This document shows positions 63,849 through 64,000 of a stretch of 64,000 bases of DNA, in pieces. The stretch is taken from the NCBI RefSeq assembly GCF_012524205.1, contig NZ_JABACI010000002.1, positions 496,001 through 560,000 of the forward strand, read 5' to 3'. The position numbers and the translations under genes were made by a program. Origin of the DNA: Microbacterium salsuginis. Its GTDB lineage: Bacteria; Actinomycetota; Actinomycetes; Actinomycetales; Microbacteriaceae. The stretch's first letter is position 1. Each line of letters opens with the position of its first letter. The notes under the pieces were generated by a model. That model was not told where the DNA came from and searched no databases. It worked only from the letters and a program-made list of their open reading frames with translations.

Positions 63849-63868
63849 CATACCGCGCGGTCGGTATG
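63849..63868 (+). promoter_or_regulatory. TetR-type operator before the alcohol dehydrogenase gene
   Basis: CATACCG-CGCGGT-CGGTATG: perfect 7-bp arms with a 6-bp centre, containing the smaller palindrome ACCGCGCGGT. It lies 48 bp after the TetR stop and 72 bp before the next start codon. Confidence 0.62.
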
Positions 63869-63940
63869 GTGGTGTCAACCCGGCACTGACGTCGGGCTCC
63901 CCCGCCACGGCAGGATGGATCGAGACGACGAGGAGGTCGG

Positions 63941-64000
63941 ATGCTGATCACCGGAGCTGTACTCGAACGCTCGGGCGCCGAGGCGCCCTTCGCCCGGTCC
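63941..64000 (+). CDS. Start of a zinc-type alcohol dehydrogenase (cut by window end)
   Basis: Only 20 codons are in the window: MLITGAVLERSGAEAPFARS. AGGAGGTCGG lies 4-7 nt before ATG. The phrase ITGAVLE followed by an APFA segment is the usual beginning of MDR-family zinc alcohol dehydrogenases of actinobacteria. The assignment depends on this short stretch. Confidence 0.5.
   Translation, partial: MLITGAVLERSGAEAPFARS

Overview
The window looks like chromosome of a high-GC actinobacterium, most probably Microbacterium or a close Microbacteriaceae relative. Four things point there: a G/C-dominated third codon position throughout; a monomeric NADP isocitrate dehydrogenase; the order sucC-sucD ... 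DUF6350 membrane protein - purN - purH; and many genes with a -10 box (TANNNT) only 6-7 nt before the start codon, the mark of leaderless transcripts. The genus is inferred from these traits, since no rRNA or tRNA gene was seen.

Region by region. 1-2.2 kb: start of a sugar ABC importer gene (cut by the window edge) and a ROK regulator with a palindromic operator at its start codon. 2.3-7.4 kb: a lipoprotein, an L,D-transpeptidase, isocitrate dehydrogenase and an acetyltransferase. 7.5-19.6 kb: a galactomannan-type utilisation locus. It holds a CE7 esterase, GH36 alpha-galactosidase and LacI regulator, facing a six-gene operon of ABC importer (binding protein, two permeases), GH2 beta-mannosidase, GH113 mannanase-like enzyme and BadF/BadG-type sugar kinase. 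19.7-20.9 kb: a DUF559 nuclease-like gene bracketed by two copies of a ~90-bp nested palindrome. 21.0-25.0 kb: a heterodimeric ABC exporter with a long leader carrying a 30-codon ORF and hairpins. 25.1-27.3 kb: alkylation-repair pair ogt and ada/alkA fusion.

27.4-44.1 kb: a type VII secretion (ESX/WXG100) locus, all on the minus strand. It has an FHA-bearing EssC/EccC-type ATPase, an RDD-FHA membrane protein, and three effector-type cassettes. Two cassettes carry DNA-identical WXG100 genes (333-bp repeat). All three cassettes encode a large protein with a related N-terminal helical domain and a different C-terminus. Each cassette promoter has the same palindrome (ATGGGGA-S-CATTCCCCAT) 22-23 nt upstream of the -10. 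I consider this the most novel part of the window.

44.1-64 kb: purN-purH; a second mannoside-type operon (LacI, ABC importer, GH130, secreted enzyme) that appears inserted between DUF6350 and purN; an AzgA-type purine permease; a SUMF1-fold protein without the catalytic cysteines; a NodB deacetylase lipoprotein; an F420-type nitroreductase; a tautomerase; sucD-sucC; a TetR regulator; and the first bases of an alcohol dehydrogenase gene. icd and sucC share a palindromic upstream motif, suggesting common control of TCA-cycle genes.
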